From Aggregicoccus sp. 17bor-14 (GTDB taxonomy: Bacteria > Myxococcota > Myxococcia > Myxococcales > Myxococcaceae), in assembly GCF_009659535.1 (NCBI RefSeq), contig NZ_VJZZ01000008.1, positions 312,001 through 376,000 on the forward strand: a stretch of 64,000 bases of DNA. Reading direction: 5' to 3'. The position numbers and the translations under genes were made by a program. The notes beneath the pieces are model-generated. The model worked only from the letters and a program-made list of their open reading frames with translations, searched no databases and was not told the origin of the DNA. Of this stretch, positions 60,916-64,000 are shown one piece after another; position 1 is the first letter of the stretch, and every line of letters begins with the position of its first letter.

Positions 60916-61724
60916 ACGGCCGGAGGATCGTCCTTCGTGGCCGCGGGGTCCAGTTCGTGGCGGCGGAAGCCCTCGATTCCCCAGGAGGCCAGCTCCTTCA
61001 CCCGGGGCGTATCCGTGAGGTCCAGGCGCAGCGGGGTGATGGCGATGCGCTTGTGCAGGTGCACCGCATTGCAGTCGCTGCCCGGGATGTCCTCGTGGGT
61101 GTAGTCGGTGCCGCCGATCCAGTAGTACTTGCGGCCGCGCGGGTCCACGTTCTCCACGACGTCGTAGCCGTAGCTGTGGCGGCCCAGGCGCGTCACCTCG
61201 TAGCCCTGGGGCTCGCAGCCGCCGGGCACGTTCACGCTGAGCAGCATGCGGGGCGGCAGCGGGCGGGCGAGCGCCGCCGTGACCAGCGCGCGGGCAAAGC
61301 GCGCCGCGGGCCCGAAGTCGAAGGGGCCGCGTGACACCAGGCTGAAGGCGATGGAGGGCACGCCGAGCAGCGCCCCCTCCATCGCGGCCGCCACCGTGCC
61401 CGAGTAGGTCACGTCCTCGGCGAGGTTCGCGCCGTGGTTGATGCCGCTGACCATGAGATCGGGCCGGCGGTCCTTGAGCAGGTGGTGGATGGCCAGGTAC
61501 GCGCAGTCGGTGGGCGTGCCGTCCACCGAGTACCAGCGCTCGCGCACCTCCTTGATGCGCAGGGGCCGGTGGAGGCTGATGGCGTGGCTCGCGGCACTCT
61601 GCTCGCGGTCGGGCGCGACGACCCAGACCTCGCCGAGCGGAGTGACCGCGTCGACGAGGGCCTGGATGCCCTCGGAGAGATAGCCGTCGTCGTTGGAGAC
61701 GAGGATGCGGGGCCGCGGGCTCAC
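60912..61724 (-). CDS. surE: 5'-nucleotidase SurE
   Basis: A 270-residue nucleoside monophosphatase (also acts on polyphosphate in some species). Metal ligands are in the N-terminal SNDDGY motif and in GINHGAN; the conserved PDREQSAASHAISL is present. The start is GTG 61724 with AGGGCG upstream. It follows eno by 11 bases. The order eno-surE-nlpD-like resembles the conserved surE-pcm-nlpD-rpoS cluster but lacks pcm and rpoS. Confidence 0.95.
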   Translation of the reverse strand: MSPRPRILVSNDDGYLSEGIQALVDAVTPLGEVWVVAPDREQSAASHAISLHRPLRIKEVRERWYSVDGTPTDCAYLAIHHLLKDRRPDLMVSGINHGANLAEDVTYSGTVAAAMEGALLGVPSIAFSLVSRGPFDFGPAARFARALVTAALARPLPPRMLLSVNVPGGCEPQGYEVTRLGRHSYGYDVVENVDPRGRKYYWIGGTDYTHEDIPGSDCNAVHLHKRIAITPLRLDLTDTPRVKELASWGIEGFRRHELDPAATKDDPPAV

Positions 61725-61735
61725 GAGCGCGCGCC

Positions 61736-63717
<1,982 letters not shown>

Positions 63718-64000
63718 TCAGCGGCTCTCAGCGCGTCGCTTGAATGCTTCCAGCATCTTGGGCAGCTGGGTCTCGGCGAGCGTGTTCACGATCGCCTTGG
63801 GCACGAGCAGTCCGAAGGCCATCTCCACGTTGTAGGTGGCCTGGGTCTTCCCCTCGCCCGCCGGCTCGAGCGTCCAGCTGCCGCGGTTGTCCTTCATGAA
63901 CTCACCGTCCACGAAGGTCCAGGAGAGCTTCTGGGGCCGCTGGGCGACGGAGTGGATGGTGTAGCGGACGGTCTTCATCAGCTCCACCTCGTAGTGCACG
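63718..64000 (-). CDS. START/SRPBCC-like (polyketide-cyclase type) protein, partial
   Basis: The C-terminal about 94 residues of a minus-strand gene cut by the window end. The pattern (KLSWTFVDGEFMKDNRGSW, then a strand pair and the helix IVNTLAETQLPKMLEAFKRR) matches the SRPBCC/COQ10-like lipid-binding fold. The start lies outside the window; the GTG near 63999 is not a credible start. Function (lipid or quinone binding, or RatA-like) cannot be told from this part. Confidence 0.75.
   Translation of the reverse strand, partial: VHYEVELMKTVRYTIHSVAQRPQKLSWTFVDGEFMKDNRGSWTLEPAGEGKTQATYNVEMAFGLLVPKAIVNTLAETQLPKMLEAFKRRAESR

Overview
The window looks like chromosomal DNA from a member of the Myxococcota, most probably close to the Myxococcaceae. 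The evidence is a very high G+C content with almost only G or C at third codon positions, three proteins that end in MYXO-CTERM sorting tails (near 30.3, 42.6 and 50.3 kb), many hybrid and degenerate signalling proteins, DUF4388 and MshEN-type proteins, and a LexA-box-like site that matches the Myxococcus xanthus consensus as I remember it. The genus is an inference. I see no rRNA, CRISPR array, insertion sequence or phage gene.

Layout. 0-6 kb: a lipoprotein, then a minus-strand lysine-degradation operon (kdd, kamD, kamE, kal, kce, possibly an SDR gene) encoding the B12-dependent 3,5-diaminohexanoate route that turns beta-lysine into acetoacetate and crotonyl-CoA. The lysine 2,3-aminomutase that would make beta-lysine is not in the window. 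6-18 kb: a giant lipoprotein with about 22 tandem 24-residue Cys repeats, an esterase, a family 4 uracil-DNA glycosylase, coaBC, a 989-residue exported protein built of carboxypeptidase-regulatory-like domains, a PP2C phosphatase fused to a cyclic-nucleotide-binding domain, and a small outer-membrane-like protein. 18.4-31 kb: a 65-residue protein, a CAU-anticodon tRNA with promoter and terminator, a lipoprotein, an outer-membrane-like protein, a hybrid histidine kinase, an exported HAD protein, a divergent NarL-type two-component pair, and a DUF4091 surface protein.

31-42.6 kb: a ribbon-helix-helix protein with a tiny overlapping partner, a membrane flippase-like protein, yacG, a quinone oxidoreductase, an arginase-family enzyme, and a signalling cluster: a receiver fused to a degenerate ATPase domain, an HtrA-like protease, a pseudokinase with PEGA-like domains, an MshEN/GAF-like protein and a receiver-DUF4388 protein. 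42.6-52 kb: a minus-strand three-gene operon for a large exported Ig-like protein, a 1185-residue SdrD-like/beta-barrel protein and a MYXO-CTERM protein, preceded by a TolB/WD40-like MYXO-CTERM protein. 52-58 kb: a FecR-like protein, a membrane histidine kinase and a 1111-residue multi-domain hybrid kinase. 58-64 kb: lexA with a probable self-regulatory operator, then eno, surE, an NlpD-like LysM/M23 lipoprotein and a TPR lipoprotein in one minus-strand run, a conserved-looking small protein, and a START-like gene cut by the window end.

Functional reading. Apart from the lysine operon and housekeeping genes (coaBC, lexA, eno, surE, yacG, udg), most of the window serves the cell surface and signalling. 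Several signalling proteins lack catalytic residues and probably act as scaffolds or binding modules. Start codons other than ATG are frequent, and three genes begin with TTG overlapping the upstream TGA stop (TTGA), which suggests translational coupling.
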